Shown one piece after another: positions 61,799-64,000 of a stretch of 64,000 nucleotides of DNA. Both the position numbers and the translations under genes were made by a program. The stretch spans positions 4,092,001-4,156,000 of the forward strand of contig CM034547.1 of assembly GCA_020055645.1 (NCBI GenBank), written 5' to 3'. The notes below the pieces were generated by a model that was not told the origin of the DNA, did not search any database, and worked only from the letters and a program-made list of their open reading frames with translations. This DNA comes from Tomocerus qinae. Its lineage: Eukaryota; Arthropoda; Collembola; Entomobryomorpha; Tomoceridae. The first letter of the stretch is position 1; each line of letters opens with the position of its first letter.

Positions 61799-62320
61799 AT
61801 GTACTACTACACCAGCAGCAGTCTGCATACTTATTATTATGATAGTTCTCTGTTTTCTACTTCCTCGTGTCATATAGTAGTATATTTTATACAGTTATTT
61901 AGGTATATACAGTATAATGTGGCTATGTGTAAGGGAGAGAATGGTCGGAAGGCGAAGAAAGATGTTCGTTTTATTATTGCCCCTTTTCCTGTCCTGTGTG
62001 CTTCCTCCTGCCAACACTTTATCAACTCTGTCTCCAAGTCGCTTGAAAAATATCTCTTCTTCGTCTTCCTCCTTGTCCTCATCTTCGTCTTCCCCACACA
62101 AAATATTCCGTTTCATATCAAAAGATTGCAAAAAGACGTTAATAATATTTATAAACGCCCTTTCTACTTTCTCTGCTCCCAAGTCAACTACGCCCGGCCT
62201 CTGCCAAACCACAAAACGGCCCCGTCCTTCTACTATTTCACCTCCCCAACACACACATACTCACACAGCTTGCACTCTGTCCCTACAAGGACAATAGAGA
62301 CATTCAAACTGCGGCAGTAA
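61799..62320 (+). other. Locus of three overlapping open frames, coding status unproven
   Basis: Two plus-strand frames (61799-62320, 173 codons; 61917-62297, 126 codons) and one minus-strand frame (61895-62254, 119 codons) overlap. The 126-codon frame has, from an internal Met, a signal-peptide-like start (MFVLLLPLFLSCVLPPANT) and then a Ser run. The minus frame has an acidic run (GEDEDEDKEEDEEE). Both runs come from one pyrimidine-rich TCTTCN tract (62045-62095), which suppresses stops in several frames at once. At most one frame could be real, and chance explains all three. Confidence 0.15.
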
Positions 62321-64000
62321 TGGGGCTCTGTTGTAGTATTTGCAATAGCAACGCTTTTAATCTCGAGAAAATATTTCTATATCATAGGAGGAATGCATAA
62401 ATACATGGAGAAAGAGAGAAAGTCGGGGAAACTGGGCAGAGCCGCTATAGCGAGAACATTCGAGGAATATTCAAATAGATCTGTTCCAAAGTCAAGTTAA
62501 GCCGAGGCAGAGAAGTAATGTAACCGCAGGAGAGACGAAACAGACTGTCATCCCTGGAATTGCGTCCCGTCCTCCTCCTTTTTAAGTCTCTTTAAGAGTT
62601 GTACTGGATAACTGGAGGCCATCCTTAGCATTTCCACAAACTCTCAATACAACGCTATAGTCAAAAATTCCGAAAAGAAATTGAAGATTGAGGGAAATCA
62701 GGAGGATGAAGTATTCCCGCAAATTCCTATATTCCTCCAGACTTTGCAATTTTGACAGATTCCCGAGGAATGTAGTCTGGAGAAGTGGAAGAGAGACTGG
62801 AGAAGAGAGAGAGCAAGTTTGTTCCGACGTCTTCCGCTCGTCTCTGTGGGACGTGTTTCTTTTTTGTTGTCTCAATGCAATCCTGTCGCCCTTCCTTTCT
62901 ACTCCATCTCTTTAGCCACATTATAACACGGCATACATACATTCAACATCTAATTTATTATTTCTATATATACTTTGCACTTTGCTAGAGATCTGCCGTA
63001 GAATCCCCAATAGCATTCCCCGGACTCTATAAATATATAATCTCTTATACTTAATATGAATTCAAATAACATTGCCCAGGACTTTATCCGATTCTTTACG
63101 GCATTTACTTAGATGAGCCTGGAAATAGTATTATTCCCTTTGCTCACTAAGTCAGTCGTTTCTGGAAAGGAGAAGAAGTGAGCGAGCTAAATATTTGGGA
63201 AGAGGAAAGATGTCTGTATTGAGCCCTGGAGACAATGGCGACAGTTTAAAGGACGACTTCCTTCAAAAGACTTTAGTAAATATATCTATACTCAGAGATC
63301 TAGTTGTGTCGCAGATCCAGTAAGTAGTGCATGTCTTCTAAATACGAATACCTATCTACCTATATGTTGTTGGGGAGGGAGCATCTTTGGTTTGATAAGA
63401 TGTCTCTTATAACAACGGGCGTTAGTCGACTAATCTCTGCCATTGAATAAAAATCATCTCATCTCATTCATTGTGAAGGAGCCCAGGAGAGAGAGTGAAA
63501 TTTCAGAGGAATCGGGACTGTGTAACTGGAAGATGTACAGTTTATTGTTGGAAGAAGGGAGACGGGAAACCAGAGCGTAAAAGTTTGCGTGTAAGAAGAT
63601 CAATGGAGACAAGAATCTGCAATCTCTGCTGCTGTGCATTAGACTACATTAGGTAGAGCCATTCCATTCCAGACAGTTCTCTCGATTACTCCTCGCACAC
63701 GAAAACGTAACCGTGAAAACAAAACAAATGCTTGTTTTTATCAACAATTCTGTGATCATTAAATTCCTCCGGAAAGGAAGTTAAAGTTAAGGGGATGCAT
63801 AAAATAAAGGAGGAAATGGGAAATTCGTTTCGGGAAATTAGAGTTGTTATTGGGCCGTGTAGGAGCAGTATGTAGAGTCTTCTTGTGTCGACGAGGAGGA
63901 GGAGGGAGACAGATACGAAACAAGAGGAAACAGACTTATAATCTGAGTCCAGGAGATAAACACATTTAGTAGATACCTTCCCAGATGAAAAACGGAGTTG
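62321..64000. other. Non-coding stretch, no gene seen
   Basis: Frames overlap in pairs at 62580-62990 on both strands, in GA-rich DNA, with no motif. The 63140-63250 and 63840-63960 parts are purine-rich (GGAGGAGGAGGGAG near 63894-63907). No RNA gene or mobile element was recognised up to the window end. Confidence 0.5.

Noticed and set aside
1-64000. Search by eye for conserved microRNAs, U snRNAs, 5S rRNA, histone genes, CRISPR arrays, LTR or retroviral relics
   Set aside because: No matching conserved seeds, boxes, repeat arrays or reverse-transcriptase/capsid-like translations were recognised.

Overview
This window looks like non-coding DNA from a eukaryotic nuclear genome, most likely an invertebrate animal. 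I cannot name the species. The sequence is A+T-rich (roughly 62-64% by eye) and CpG is not obviously depleted. There are many short purine or pyrimidine runs (GA/CT), scattered microsatellites, splice-site-like sequences and short TA-flanked inverted-repeat elements of mariner type. Bacterial, archaeal, phage and organelle origins are very unlikely because nothing like their coding density is present.

I recognise no protein-coding gene, rRNA, tRNA, CRISPR array, LTR element or retroviral relic. The longest open frame is 173 codons (61799-62320). At this base composition, about one codon in 15 is a stop, and both strands of 64 kb would by chance give a longest frame of roughly 135-170 codons. 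The open frames are therefore what non-coding DNA would give. A few are listed as 'coding status unproven', with low confidence. Two splice-bounded segments are marked as possible exons: 13983-14180 on the plus strand (closed in all frames) and 40663-40763 on the minus strand (a 32-codon 3' end).

Layout. 1-13 kb: non-coding, with short palindromes, a 15-bp tandem duplication (6882-6911), a 38-bp TA-flanked mini-element (8402-8439) and GA-rich DNA near 11.65 kb. 13-26 kb: the 198-nt exon-like segment, a 245-bp MITE-like element (17537-17781) and a strong 54-nt hairpin (22932-22985). 26-44 kb: two G+C-richer islets (26165-26300 and about 38095-38340) that share a GACTTGACTC word containing an AP-1 consensus; the second also holds a very compact G-quadruplex motif. 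44-61 kb: a second G-quadruplex motif, a CRE-half-site/TATA cluster near 54.58 kb, further MITE-like ends at 56967, and a 186-bp MITE (60118-60303). 61-64 kb: a fresh 24-bp tandem duplication and a pyrimidine-rich locus with three overlapping open frames.

The most distinctive signal is at word level. GGAGAAAGT occurs 12 times exactly (both strands), where about 0.5 would be expected from base composition. AGTCAAAGTCA, a doubled AAGTCA word, occurs five times where about 0.05 would be expected. Together with the islets and TATA/CRE clusters, these fit a long intergenic or intronic cis-regulatory region. That reading is inference and is not demonstrated by the sequence.
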